Of a stretch of 64,000 nt of DNA, positions 35,522-44,657 are shown piece after piece. The stretch spans positions 23,403-87,402 of the forward strand of contig NZ_LSLK01000117.1 in assembly GCF_002257705.1 (NCBI RefSeq), in the 5' to 3' direction. A program made the position numbers and the translations under genes. Source of the DNA: Sporomusa silvacetica DSM 10669. GTDB taxonomy: Bacteria > Bacillota > Negativicutes > Sporomusales > Sporomusaceae. The notes below the pieces were generated by a model that was not told where the DNA came from, ran no database searches, and saw only the letters and a list, made by a program, of their open reading frames with translations. Each line of letters opens with the position of its first letter. Positions within the stretch are counted from its first letter, which is position 1.

Positions 35522-36424
35522 ATGAACTATATTGATTTTTTGCTGCAGCGGCAGGATTTAGTGTCGCCTGGTATTTCGGCCTGCCCAGGCTGTGCCGCTG
35601 AATTGGCTTTAAGAACCACTTTAAAGGTGCTAGGCGAGAATACGATCATGGGCATTCCGCCTGGATGTATGGCTGGTGCCGGTTGTGTAGGTTGGAATTA
35701 TGATAATGGGCTGAAAGTACCCGTGCATATTTCTTTGCTGGATAATACGGCATCATTGTTGGCTGGAGTAAAGGCTATGTATGAAGAAATGGGACGGGAA
35801 GTTCATGTTGTAGGGTTTGCAGGTGATGGTGCTAGTGCAGATTGCGGTTTTCAGTCTCTGTCAGGTGCTGCTGAACGTGGTGACAATATTATTTATATTT
35901 GTTACGACAATGAAGGGTATATGAACACTGGCTTCCAACGAAGCAGTACGACCTCCATGGGTTCGTCAACTACAACTACTCCTGTTGGGGCAGCTAGCCA
36001 TGGGAAGACACAACATAAAAAAGATTTGCCAATGATCATGGCTATGCACAATTGTGCATATGTTGCCACGCTATCGCCCGCTTATATGGCGGACTTTGTG
36101 GCGAAAATCCAAAAAGCGATGACGGTCAAAAAAGGATTAAGCTATTTGCATATCTTTACCCCTTGTCCAACCGGATGGGGTGTTGATGCTAAACTGTCAA
36201 TTGAACTCGCAAAAAAGGCTATTCAAACCAATTTCTTCCCACTGTATGAAGTCGAAAACGGAAAATTTAAAATCAATATGGAAGTGAAGAATCCGCAGCC
36301 GGTGACTTCCTTATTGCGAATGCTCAAGAAATTTAAACATGTCAGTGATGAAGAAATGGCAAGCGTCCAAGAACTAACTGATAGCCGATACAAAGTGCTG
36401 AAGGCACTGGCCTCGGCGAACTAA
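35522..36424 (+). CDS. 2-oxoacid:ferredoxin oxidoreductase beta subunit (TPP-binding)
   Basis: A 300-residue beta subunit with the TPP/Mg-binding motif GDGASADCGFQSLSGAAERGD and CYDNEGYMNTG. An N-terminal CPGCAAELALR and a later CAY hold cysteines for one more [4Fe-4S] cluster (CPGC, GCMAGAGC). It completes the enzyme. GAGAGGGGGAG precedes the ATG at 35522. It ends before a strong terminator at 36513, so the operon is gamma-delta-alpha-beta only. Confidence 0.93.
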   Translation: MNYIDFLLQRQDLVSPGISACPGCAAELALRTTLKVLGENTIMGIPPGCMAGAGCVGWNYDNGLKVPVHISLLDNTASLLAGVKAMYEEMGREVHVVGFAGDGASADCGFQSLSGAAERGDNIIYICYDNEGYMNTGFQRSSTTSMGSSTTTTPVGAASHGKTQHKKDLPMIMAMHNCAYVATLSPAYMADFVAKIQKAMTVKKGLSYLHIFTPCPTGWGVDAKLSIELAKKAIQTNFFPLYEVENGKFKINMEVKNPQPVTSLLRMLKKFKHVSDEEMASVQELTDSRYKVLKALASAN

Positions 36425-36512
36425 GAAGTCAGTTACAAGTAAGAATATTATATTTGAATTCTATATAATGTAAAAAATTAACGAACAAAAGGTCTCAATC
36501 TTCAGAAATAGT

Positions 36513-36560
36513 AAAACACCTTATATGATGTATAGGTACTCATCGTATATAAGGTGTTTT
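36513..36560 (+). terminator. Terminator after oxidoreductase operon
   Basis: AAAACACCTTATAT pairs perfectly with ATATAAGGTGTTTT (14 bp, 20-base loop). It could stop transcription from either side. Confidence 0.8.
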
Positions 36561-36619
36561 GCTTAATATTATTATAGGCCTGTATAACTCGTATTGTTTC
36601 TTTGGACTTAACACCGTAA

Positions 36620-36985
36620 ACACATGGCAATGCAACTGGTTTAGGACTTGCAGATTTGGTTACTAAGAGGCTGGTAGAGCAAACTGACTTTAGCGCCACA
36701 TACATCAATCTTCTAACCGGCCTTGCACCTAGAAAGACATTTACTCCTGTTGTCTGCTCCAACGATCTTGATGCGGTATCCAGAGCTCTACTTACCTGTG
36801 GACCCAATGAGCCGAAGGATGCAACCTTAGCCTGGATAAAAAATACTCAGGAATTGGCGGAACTCTATGTTTTTGAAGCATTGTTGCCGCAAGTAGCGAG
36901 GACACCATCACTTGAGATTATATGTGAAGCTATGGATTTGCCGTTCAATGAGCACGGCAAGTTAGCAAAATGGTCAACTAAGTAA
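36620..36985 (+). pseudogene. C-terminal fragment of LarA/DUF2088-like lactate-racemase family protein
   Basis: An open frame after a TAA at 36617 reads THGNATGLGLADLVTKRLVEQ, then DFSATYINLLTGLAPRK and WIKNTQELAELYVFEALLPQ, which I recognise as the C-terminal part of LarA-like (nickel-pincer lactate racemase family) proteins. Only about 120 residues remain of roughly 420, so the catalytic half is missing. The family interconverts 2-hydroxy-acid stereoisomers, which fits the neighbouring 2-hydroxy-acid genes. Recognition is from memory of the family motif, so moderate confidence. Confidence 0.6.
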
Positions 36986-37024
36986 TTGTTATATCCGAAA
37001 TCATACGAAAAGAGGGTGTAAAAA

Positions 37025-38359
37025 ATGGCGAGAACAGAAATGTCAAAAAGTACTTCTTTGCCAGTTGAACAAAAACCATCCCAATATCGCTGGGTAGTCT
37101 TAGGTGTTATGTGGCTAAGTTATATGATGTGTTTTGCTGACCGTGGTAATATCGGAATGGTTCTGCCAATGTTGCGCACAGAGTTTTCACTTAGCAATAC
37201 GGAAGCCGGTGCGTTAATGAGCTTTATGTTCCTTGGCTATAGCCTTTCACAAATTCCGGCAGGATTTTATATTAGCAAGTATGGTACCCGTGGGCTTGTT
37301 TCCTTGTCCATATTAGGCTTTTCGGCATTTACTGCTTTAATTGGTACTTCTGCATCAGCTGGCATTATCAAATGGTTCCGTATTGGTTTAGGATTGTTCG
37401 AAGGTTTATTTCCTGTCGGTGCCACATCAACAATAAAAAATTGGTTTCCAGCGCGGGAACGGGGATTTGCTACTGGAATCTATATGGCAGCCACCAATAT
37501 TGCTGCCATGATAACTCCGCCAATAGCTGTATGGATTATGGTAACCTATGGTTGGCGCTGGGTGTTCTATATATTTGCGCTTCCCGGCTTGATTACAGCA
37601 GCTCTTTGGTATTGGCTTGTTCGTACCCGGCCGGAAGAAAGCAAAAGCTGTAACGCTGCCGAAGTTGAGTATATTAATGATCAATCGGTCGCTACAGTTA
37701 AAAAGACTGAACAAAAGTCTTTCGGTCTGTTGGACACTTTGATTCGTGCCAAAACAGTACCACCGCTCCAGACAACTGCTAAGGTGTTAACTAGCTGGAA
37801 TATATGGGGTATTACGTTGTCGTATTTCTTTGCGGTTGCCGTTTACTACGGAATGGTTACATGGATTCCCTCTTACCTAGTTAATGCCAAGGGATTTTCG
37901 CTGATGAAAATGGGATGGGTATCTGCTGCTCCATGGGTTGGTGGAAGCTTGGGTGCCATTTTAGGCGGATGGATTTCGGATAAAATTTTAGCTAAACGCC
38001 GCAAGCCGACAATGTGGGTTACAGGACTAGCTACCGCAGGTATGATGTTTGTCCTGATTAATGTTCCTCAAGACGTGACTATTCTTACAATTGCACTCTT
38101 CATGTCAGGCTTTCTCATGAATATTGGCTGGGGTACTTTTACCGCATACCCTATGGGCTTAACAACGAACACTACGTATCCTATATCAATTTCTATTTTA
38201 AATACTGGTGGTAATATCGCAGGGTTCGCATCTCCGATTATTGCAGGCTATTTACTAGATACGTACAAAACTTATGATGCGGTATTTATGTTCTTTGCAG
38301 CCTGTGGGATAATCTGCTGGTTAATTAACTGCACCATAGATGAGCCAATTAATTACTAG
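37025..38359 (+). CDS. MFS transporter, anion:cation symporter (ACS) family
   Basis: A 444-residue major facilitator with 12 predicted membrane segments. ADRGNIGMVLPMLRTEF after TM1 and GLFEGLFPVGATSTIKNWFPARERGFATG in loop 4-5 fit the ACS group (phthalate, glucarate, hexuronate, tartrate carriers), which import organic anions with protons or cations. The N-terminal 20 residues are hydrophilic. The gene sits between the oxidoreductase operon and the kinase genes and is the only carrier in the cluster, so it probably imports the acid that GlcDEF oxidises. RBS GAGGGTGT. Confidence 0.9.
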   Translation: MARTEMSKSTSLPVEQKPSQYRWVVLGVMWLSYMMCFADRGNIGMVLPMLRTEFSLSNTEAGALMSFMFLGYSLSQIPAGFYISKYGTRGLVSLSILGFSAFTALIGTSASAGIIKWFRIGLGLFEGLFPVGATSTIKNWFPARERGFATGIYMAATNIAAMITPPIAVWIMVTYGWRWVFYIFALPGLITAALWYWLVRTRPEESKSCNAAEVEYINDQSVATVKKTEQKSFGLLDTLIRAKTVPPLQTTAKVLTSWNIWGITLSYFFAVAVYYGMVTWIPSYLVNAKGFSLMKMGWVSAAPWVGGSLGAILGGWISDKILAKRRKPTMWVTGLATAGMMFVLINVPQDVTILTIALFMSGFLMNIGWGTFTAYPMGLTTNTTYPISISILNTGGNIAGFASPIIAGYLLDTYKTYDAVFMFFAACGIICWLINCTIDEPINY

Positions 38360-38376
38360 TGGTTTGCTTTGATGAC

Positions 38377-38414
38377 GTGTAGGTATGGAAAGATTTCCTC
38401 TTCCATACCTACAC
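38377..38414 (+). terminator. Hairpin after MFS gene
   Basis: GTGTAGGTATGGA pairs perfectly with TCCATACCTACAC (13 bp). The following sequence is not T-rich (ATTTACAC), so it may be partial termination or RNA processing before buk. Confidence 0.7.
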
Positions 38415-38449
38415 ATTTACACAATATCATGTGGTAAGGAGAAATAGCA

Positions 38450-39565
38450 ATGAAAAAAGAAACTTTTAGACTACTGATTATTAACCAGGGGTCGACCTCG
38501 ACGAAGGTTGCCGTATATGAGAATGAAGCAGTTGTATTTTCTACGACGATAAAGCACTTGCCTGATGAAATAAAATCTTTCCATGACATCTGGGACCAGT
38601 ATGAGTATCGAAAAAAGGCAATTCTTGGGGAAGTTTACAGTCATGGTTATGAAATAAGTGAATTTGATGCTATCGTGAGCCGGGGTGGACTGTTTAAGCC
38701 GATTGTCGGCGGAACCTATGTTATCAATGAAGCGATGCTTGCAGATGCCCGGAGCGGTGTATATGGTAACCATGTCTGCAGCGTTGGCTGTCAGATTGCA
38801 TATGACTTGGGTAAAGAGGCGGGGATTCCAGCTCTTACTGTAGATCCGCCAACCTGTGATGAAATGATTGACGAAGCAAAGTACTCAGGAATTCCTCAAA
38901 TTACAAGGCAAAGTAGTTATCACGCCTTGAATCAAAAAGCAATAGCTCGTAAACTTGCCAAAGATTTACAAAAAACCTATAGTGAACTGAAGGTAATTGT
39001 AGTGCACCTGGGCGGGGGGATCTCGGTTGGAGCCCATTATCTTGGCAAAGTGATTGATGTTAACAATGCTCTTGAGGGAGACGGACCGTTTTCTCCTGAA
39101 AGAGCTGGTAGTCTTCCTGTTACAGATTTAATTAAGTTATGCTTTTCCGGTCAATATTCCCCAAAAGAAATGTTAAGATTGATGAATGGACGAGGTGGAT
39201 TGGTTGCTTATTTAGGAACCACAGACGGGCTTGAGCTTGATCGGCGCATTACGCAAGGTGATAGGAAGGCTCAGCAAGTAATTAACGCAATGGCTTTCCA
39301 AGTGGTCAAAGAGATTGGAGCAGCAGCCACAGTGCTTAAGGGAGAAGTGGAAGCCATTGCTTTGACAGGCGGCTTGGCGAACTGGAAGAGACTTGTTGAG
39401 CTAATATCGGAGAGAGTTCGCTATATAGCACCAATTATGATTTATCCCGGAGAGGATGAAATGGGCTCTCTGGCCATGGGGGCGCTACGAGTTTTAAGGG
39501 AAGAGGAAGTTGTCCAAGCTTATCCTGATAGTAAAAACGATACACAGTTGGAGGAATGCAAATGA
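38450..39565 (+). CDS. buk: Butyrate kinase-type acyl-phosphate kinase
   Basis: A 371-residue kinase of the acetokinase/butyrate kinase family: acyl-phosphate plus ADP to acid plus ATP. NQGSTSTKVAVYE is the phosphate-1 motif, VVHLGGGISVGAH and GDGPFSPERAGSLP are standard Buk motifs, and ALTGGLA is near the end. Length matches Buk (about 355-370) rather than Ack (about 400). It overlaps the ptb start by 4 bases. It gives substrate-level ATP in the proposed route, for butyrate or for a branched or aromatic acid. Confidence 0.93.
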   Translation: MKKETFRLLIINQGSTSTKVAVYENEAVVFSTTIKHLPDEIKSFHDIWDQYEYRKKAILGEVYSHGYEISEFDAIVSRGGLFKPIVGGTYVINEAMLADARSGVYGNHVCSVGCQIAYDLGKEAGIPALTVDPPTCDEMIDEAKYSGIPQITRQSSYHALNQKAIARKLAKDLQKTYSELKVIVVHLGGGISVGAHYLGKVIDVNNALEGDGPFSPERAGSLPVTDLIKLCFSGQYSPKEMLRLMNGRGGLVAYLGTTDGLELDRRITQGDRKAQQVINAMAFQVVKEIGAAATVLKGEVEAIALTGGLANWKRLVELISERVRYIAPIMIYPGEDEMGSLAMGALRVLREEEVVQAYPDSKNDTQLEECK

Positions 39566-40467
39566 TTCGCGATTTTGAGGAATTGGAACTTAGCGTTAAG
39601 TCTATGGGGTGCCGGAAGATTGCAATTGCAGCTGCAGCTGATGAAGACGTTTTAAAAGTAAAAGATCAAGTGGAAAAAGCAGGTTTAGCGGTATGCATTC
39701 TTGTAGGTGACAAGGCGAAGATACTTGAAATTGCCAAAACGCTGAATATAGAAATCAATATTGACTCTATTATTGACATTCCGGATACAGTAGAAGCGGC
39801 CAAAAAGGCGGTTTCCCTAGTGCGGCTCGGAGAGGCAGATCTTATTATGAAAGGCCATCTGCAAACGGGCGACTTTCTGCGGGCAGTATTAGACAAAGAA
39901 GTTGGTTTAAGGACTAACCGACTACTTAGTCAAGTAACTGTTTGTCAAAAACCAGATGGAGACGGCTTAATGCTAATAACTGACTGTGCAATGAACATCG
40001 CTCCGGATATAAATGGGAAAAAAATGATTCTTGAAAATGCCGTGGAACTGGCTTTAAAACTTGACATACAAAAACCAAAGGTTGCGTTGCTCTGTGCGGT
40101 AGAAATGGTTAACCTTGATATGCCGGATACAACGGACGCGGCTATTTTAAGCAAGATGGCGGAACGGGGGCAAATAAAAAACGCACAGGTTGATGGCCCA
40201 CTTGCACTGGATAACGCAATGTCGTTAATATCCGCTGCTCATAAAGGAATTGATAGCCCCGTTGCAGGGCGTGCCGACATCCTGGTGGTGCCGAATATCA
40301 ATGTTGGTAATGCGTTGCACAAGTCTTTGCTCTTCTTTGCTGGCAAGAGTATAGCCTCAGTGGTTATGGGGGCAAAGGTGCCGATCATTATGACTTCGCG
40401 CGCAGATTCGCCAGAGACAAAATATTTGTCAGTAGCGCTGTCCGGCTATATCGCTAAAAATAGTTGA
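39562..40467 (+). CDS. ptb: Phosphate butyryltransferase-type enzyme
   Basis: A 301-residue phosphate acyltransferase: acyl-CoA plus phosphate to acyl-phosphate. The PTA/PTB fold is seen in AAAADEDVLKVKDQVEKAG, LIMKGHLQTGDFLRAVLDKE, LLCAVEMVN and VAGRADILVVPNINVGNALHKSL. The ATG at 39562 has GGAGGAATG at the right distance; the ATG at 39556 overlaps it. Gene order buk-ptb is the reverse of the clostridial ptb-buk. The pair couples to the ferredoxin oxidoreductase just upstream. Confidence 0.92.
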   Translation: MIRDFEELELSVKSMGCRKIAIAAAADEDVLKVKDQVEKAGLAVCILVGDKAKILEIAKTLNIEINIDSIIDIPDTVEAAKKAVSLVRLGEADLIMKGHLQTGDFLRAVLDKEVGLRTNRLLSQVTVCQKPDGDGLMLITDCAMNIAPDINGKKMILENAVELALKLDIQKPKVALLCAVEMVNLDMPDTTDAAILSKMAERGQIKNAQVDGPLALDNAMSLISAAHKGIDSPVAGRADILVVPNINVGNALHKSLLFFAGKSIASVVMGAKVPIIMTSRADSPETKYLSVALSGYIAKNS

Positions 40468-40512
40468 GATGGACCATCATATGGTTCGGTGGTAACGAGG
40501 GAGGAAAATTAC

Positions 40513-41664
40513 GTGCGCGATGTGAAAGCAATGAAGGTATCTACCAGCGAACAGCTCAAAGAAATACTACGTAAGGCACAGACGCAGAATACGCCTGTAT
40601 CGCTGTACCGCAAGCCACGGCAGGGCGGAATCGCTTTGGACCTTAGTGAGTGGAATGAAGTAGAGCTCTTTGACGTTGAGAATCTAATGATCGTTGTCCC
40701 GCCGGGGATCTTATTGCAGGATTTACGTACTTTAACCGCAACTCATGGACTTCGGTTTATTCCGGCCGATACGCCTGCGTTGCAGCAGTTGAGTGTAGGG
40801 GAATGGGCATATCGTGGCTGCCCGAACCCATTAGCATGGAAGTATGGAGCAGGTAAGCATTTCTTGCTGGGGTCCAGTTATGTCTTTCCTAATGGTGAAA
40901 TGACTCCGGTAGGCGGCAAATGCATAAAGAACGTGACCGGCTATGATTTTACGCGCTTTTTAACTGGTGCCTATTCAGATTTAGCCATAGGAGTGCAATA
41001 TATTATTAAGCTGATGCCGCAGCCTGCTTTTCGGCATCGCTATGATGTAACATTCAAGTCTCTGAGCAATGTGATTGAGTTTGTCGGCAAGTTGCAGGCT
41101 CGTTCTGTGCCGCCGGCTTATTTCTTCTGGGCAGATGAGAAGGCTGGAAGCAAGCTGTTTGGTAAGCAGCAACAGGGTCATCGAGTGCTGTTTGAATTTG
41201 ATGGCAACGAGGTAGAAGTAAGGGATGCTATGGCAGCTATTGACAGCATCTTAGCCGGTTATAACATTAAGTCAGCGGCCGAAGCAGCAACCTTGCCAGA
41301 CATATCGTTTTTAGAAAATACCACTGACGGCTTTTGGTTAGTGAATGAATTTAAAATTTCCTATACGGTAGCTGAAAAATTTCAGGATCGGCTTAAAAAA
41401 ATGCTGGATAGACATGGATGGGGAGGGGGCTTGTTTGGACAATTGGCCGAGGGTAAGGTTCACTTATATATAGAAAAACCGCAGCCCGAAGTGAGTAGTC
41501 TAATAACAGCATTGCAGGATGAGGTCTGTGCCTTAGGTGGGGCGACGAGTGGAAAGTACGCACGGTTGTATGGTAGTGGGGCAGTTGGTGCCTTGGCAGT
41601 GTTGGAAAACACCTTTAAAAAACGCAAAGACCCCCAGCTAATCTTTAACCAGGCGGAGAGGTGA
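40513..41664 (+). CDS. GlcE-like FAD-binding oxidase subunit
   Basis: A 383-residue FAD-binding (PCMH-type) protein similar to glycolate oxidase subunit GlcE. LYRKPRQGGIALDLSEWN and VVPPGILLQDL are the FAD-domain start, GGKCIKNVTGYDFTRFL the characteristic FAD-contact motif. It works with GlcD and GlcF to oxidise a 2-hydroxy acid. GAGGGAGGAAAA fits the GTG at 40513; an upstream GTG at 40489 lacks a site. GlcE alone is catalytically incomplete. Confidence 0.88.
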   Translation: MRDVKAMKVSTSEQLKEILRKAQTQNTPVSLYRKPRQGGIALDLSEWNEVELFDVENLMIVVPPGILLQDLRTLTATHGLRFIPADTPALQQLSVGEWAYRGCPNPLAWKYGAGKHFLLGSSYVFPNGEMTPVGGKCIKNVTGYDFTRFLTGAYSDLAIGVQYIIKLMPQPAFRHRYDVTFKSLSNVIEFVGKLQARSVPPAYFFWADEKAGSKLFGKQQQGHRVLFEFDGNEVEVRDAMAAIDSILAGYNIKSAAEAATLPDISFLENTTDGFWLVNEFKISYTVAEKFQDRLKKMLDRHGWGGGLFGQLAEGKVHLYIEKPQPEVSSLITALQDEVCALGGATSGKYARLYGSGAVGALAVLENTFKKRKDPQLIFNQAER

Positions 41665-41668
41665 TAAT

Positions 41669-42964
41669 ATGAACGATCAAGATAACTGCAAGGAACTTGA
41701 GCAAGAAACGGTCAAATGCAGTAGGTGCGGCAACTGTCGTTCGATCTGCCCGGTATTTTTGGCAGAGAATAAAGAAAATACAACACCACGAAGTAAGGCG
41801 CGTATGATTGAAGCGGTATTGAATGGCGAGCTGGAGTTGACGCCAGGTATGCAAGCACGGTTTGACAAGTGTCTACTGTGCATGGCATGTAAAACCAACT
41901 GCGGGTCACATGTCAGAACTGATGAGTTGATACTAAAAGCACGAACGAAGCTAGTTAAGCGCAATGGTCTTAACCCCATTAAAAAAGCAGCCTTTACAGG
42001 TTTGCGGTACCGTAAATTATTCGACTTGGGTCTAAGGACAGGAGCACTCTTTCAAAGCCTAATTTTCAAAGAACTGCCAGATGGTCGTGGTCGTGTCGCA
42101 CGTATTCCAATACCAGGATCTGGACTCAACATACGCAGGGTAATACCTAACTTGACTTTCCGACCGCTGAGAACACGCTTGCCGTACTTCAATAAGGCTC
42201 AAACACCAAAAAGCAAGGGGCGGGTTTTGTTCTTCACAGGCTGTACCCTTAACTATATATATCCTCAGGCCGGTGAAGCAGTCGTACGCATCTTGACACG
42301 CAACGGCTGGGATGTCATCATACCGGAGGAGCAGTGTTGTTGCGGTACGCCTGCTTTTACTTCCGGCGACAGTGAAACCGGAAAGTTTTTAGCAGAGCAA
42401 AATATCAGATCCTTCAGTAAAGAAAATTGTGACCATATTGTTACTGCATGCTCGTCCTGCGGCGAAGCACTCCTATCGGAATATGGTCATCTGTTACATG
42501 ATTCTTCGCTAGTTGATGATTGGCACGAACTTTCTTCAAAAGTGCAGGACATCTCGCAATTTGTTGTGCAGCACTGCGACCTTAAGCGGTTCGGTCAATT
42601 GCCTCTCGAAATCACATACCATGATGCTTGTCATCTGGTACGAGGGATGAATGTATCCAGTCAACCGCGCCAAATATTTAAGGCTATACCTGGCCTTAAA
42701 TTTGTGGAAATGAAGGATGCTGACCGTTGTTGTGGTGCAGGTGGTACTTTCAGTGCTGTTTACTATGAATTGTCGCGCAAAATAAACGACAAGAAACTTG
42801 ACAATATTGAAGCTACCGACATGAAGTATGTAGTTGTTGGTTGCTCCTCATGTCGTATGCACATCACCGACGGACTCAGCCAGCGCAACAGCCCTATACA
42901 GGTATTGCATACTGCAGAGATAATCGATATGGCCTATGCCGCTGGTGAAAAGGAGGGTAAATGA
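41669..42964 (+). CDS. GlcF-like iron-sulfur subunit
   Basis: A 431-residue Fe-S protein. CSRCGNCRSICPVF and CLLCMACKTNCGSHV hold two [4Fe-4S] clusters. Two CCG (heterodisulfide-reductase-like) domains follow with CCCGTPAF, CSSCGEALLSEYG, HDACHLVRGM and CCGAGGTF. It takes electrons from the flavin subunits to a membrane carrier, quinone or ETF. The GlcD start overlaps its stop by 4 bases. It starts 4 bases after GlcE, so E-F-D is one transcript. Confidence 0.9.
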   Translation: MNDQDNCKELEQETVKCSRCGNCRSICPVFLAENKENTTPRSKARMIEAVLNGELELTPGMQARFDKCLLCMACKTNCGSHVRTDELILKARTKLVKRNGLNPIKKAAFTGLRYRKLFDLGLRTGALFQSLIFKELPDGRGRVARIPIPGSGLNIRRVIPNLTFRPLRTRLPYFNKAQTPKSKGRVLFFTGCTLNYIYPQAGEAVVRILTRNGWDVIIPEEQCCCGTPAFTSGDSETGKFLAEQNIRSFSKENCDHIVTACSSCGEALLSEYGHLLHDSSLVDDWHELSSKVQDISQFVVQHCDLKRFGQLPLEITYHDACHLVRGMNVSSQPRQIFKAIPGLKFVEMKDADRCCGAGGTFSAVYYELSRKINDKKLDNIEATDMKYVVVGCSSCRMHITDGLSQRNSPIQVLHTAEIIDMAYAAGEKEGK

Positions 42965-44358
42965 TGTTGAACGCCTCAATTGTTAATGAATTGAAAGCTG
43001 TCGTGGGCAAAAACTATGTAATGACTGATCAAGAGGATATGGTAGCCTATTCTATGGACGCTACGGTATTTAGCCATTTACCTGAAGCCGTTGTGCAGCC
43101 AGCCAATCGCGACGAAGTAGTGGAAGTCGTGAAAATTGCAAATCGTTACAATCTTCCGTTGACCGGACGCGGGGCGGCTACAGGTATGTCAGGCGGTGCG
43201 ATTCCCTTAAAGGGTGGCATTGTAATCGAATTAACCCGTCTGAACCGTATTCGTAAGTTTGATGTGGTGAATAAATTCGCGGTAGTGGAACCAGGTGTCA
43301 TCCCCATTGATTTTGCCACCCAAGCAGCCAAGGAAGGTTTGTTATACCCTCCTGATCCATCGACCATACGGGAAGCTACACTGGGCGGGACAGTCGCTGA
43401 GTGTGCTGGCGGCCCCAGGGGTGTCAAATATGGTATTACCCGTAATTACGTATTGAGTTTAGAGGTTGTACTGCCTGACGGCAGTGTCGTAGAAACAGGA
43501 AATACCGTGGACGGAGACATGAGCGGGCCAGACTGGACAATGCTTTTTACCGGCTCAGAAGGAACACTGGCGTTGATTACCGCCATCACCCTGAAGCTCG
43601 TGCCTATACCCGAGACTAAGAAAACGATGCTGGCTGTCTATAACCGACTTGAAGACGCCGCAAAAACAGTCAGTGTTACCATGTCAGGGGGGATTGTTCC
43701 CACTACATTGGAATTAATGGATAAGCATTGCATTGTGGCCGTGGAAAACTACCTAAAAATTGGCTTGCCTGTAAATGCGGCTGGTATTTTGGTGATTGAA
43801 GTTGATGGGGTGGCGTCAACCGTAGAAGAAAATACCAAACGGGTCAGTGAAATATGTAAAGAGTGTGGAGCCTCGGAAGTAAAAATCGCTCAAACAGCGT
43901 TAGAAGCGGAAAAATTATGGCAGGCTCGCCGCGCAATAGGGCGGGCATATGGACAATATGCACCTTGTAAGTATGCCGAAGATGCTACTGTACCGCGCAC
44001 TTTGATTCCTGCGTTGGTTGGAAAATGTGTTGAGATTCAAAATAAATATGATGTGCCGATTTTCATTTGCGGTCATGCCGGCGATGGAAATTTACATCCA
44101 GCTATTTTGTTTGACCCTCGGAATAAAGAAGTGACAGCACGAGCAGATAAAGCTCTTGAAGAGTTGCATATTGAGACGCTGAAACTCGGGGGAACATTAA
44201 GTGGTGAGCACGGGATAGGTTTCGCCAAAGCACCTTATCTGCGAGCTGAGACTGGTGAGATTGGCTTTAAACTTGGACGGGAAATAAAAGATACTGTTGA
44301 TCCCAAGGGTTTTGTGAATCCGGGAAAACTGTTTTTCTATGAGGGGGAACTCCACTAG
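42961..44358 (+). CDS. GlcD-like FAD-linked 2-hydroxyacid oxidoreductase
   Basis: A 465-residue catalytic flavoprotein of the GlcD/D-lactate dehydrogenase family. PCMH FAD domain RGAATGMSGGAIPLKGGIV and the motif YPPDPSTIREATLGGTVAECAGGPRG are standard, and the C-terminal FAD-oxidase domain shows CGHAGDGNLHPAILFDP with conserved His residues and SGEHGIGFAK. Substrate is a 2-hydroxy acid (glycolate, lactate or larger); sequence cannot decide which. AAGGAGG precedes the ATG. It ends the operon. Confidence 0.92.
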   Translation: MMLNASIVNELKAVVGKNYVMTDQEDMVAYSMDATVFSHLPEAVVQPANRDEVVEVVKIANRYNLPLTGRGAATGMSGGAIPLKGGIVIELTRLNRIRKFDVVNKFAVVEPGVIPIDFATQAAKEGLLYPPDPSTIREATLGGTVAECAGGPRGVKYGITRNYVLSLEVVLPDGSVVETGNTVDGDMSGPDWTMLFTGSEGTLALITAITLKLVPIPETKKTMLAVYNRLEDAAKTVSVTMSGGIVPTTLELMDKHCIVAVENYLKIGLPVNAAGILVIEVDGVASTVEENTKRVSEICKECGASEVKIAQTALEAEKLWQARRAIGRAYGQYAPCKYAEDATVPRTLIPALVGKCVEIQNKYDVPIFICGHAGDGNLHPAILFDPRNKEVTARADKALEELHIETLKLGGTLSGEHGIGFAKAPYLRAETGEIGFKLGREIKDTVDPKGFVNPGKLFFYEGELH

Positions 44359-44542
44359 GCCAATACTCTCATTTGACAGGGCAAGGAGATGTCGATATGG
44401 TTGTTTACTCACTCATTCGCTTTCTTGGGAGAAGGGACTCATGCCTCTTTTGGCGGGGGCAGATTGGAATATATAAAGTTTTCCTTGTTGCCTTTTAACT
44501 GGATATTATATATGATTAAAATAAGTATATCTTAATAGATGA

Positions 44543-44588
44543 GACTAGGCTTGTGCCAAGCCTTTAAAGCATAAGCACAAGCCTAGTC
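44543..44588. terminator. Hairpin between glcD-like operon and iclR
   Basis: GACTAGGCTTGTGC pairs perfectly with GCACAAGCCTAGTC (14 bp, 18-base loop), followed by GTTCTTATTT. Probably terminates the operon. Confidence 0.7.
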
Positions 44589-44657
44589 GTTCTTATTTCC
44601 ATCAATAAAATATAAATTGTAGAGCTAGTATTGTCTAGCGTATAGAGAGGAACCACT

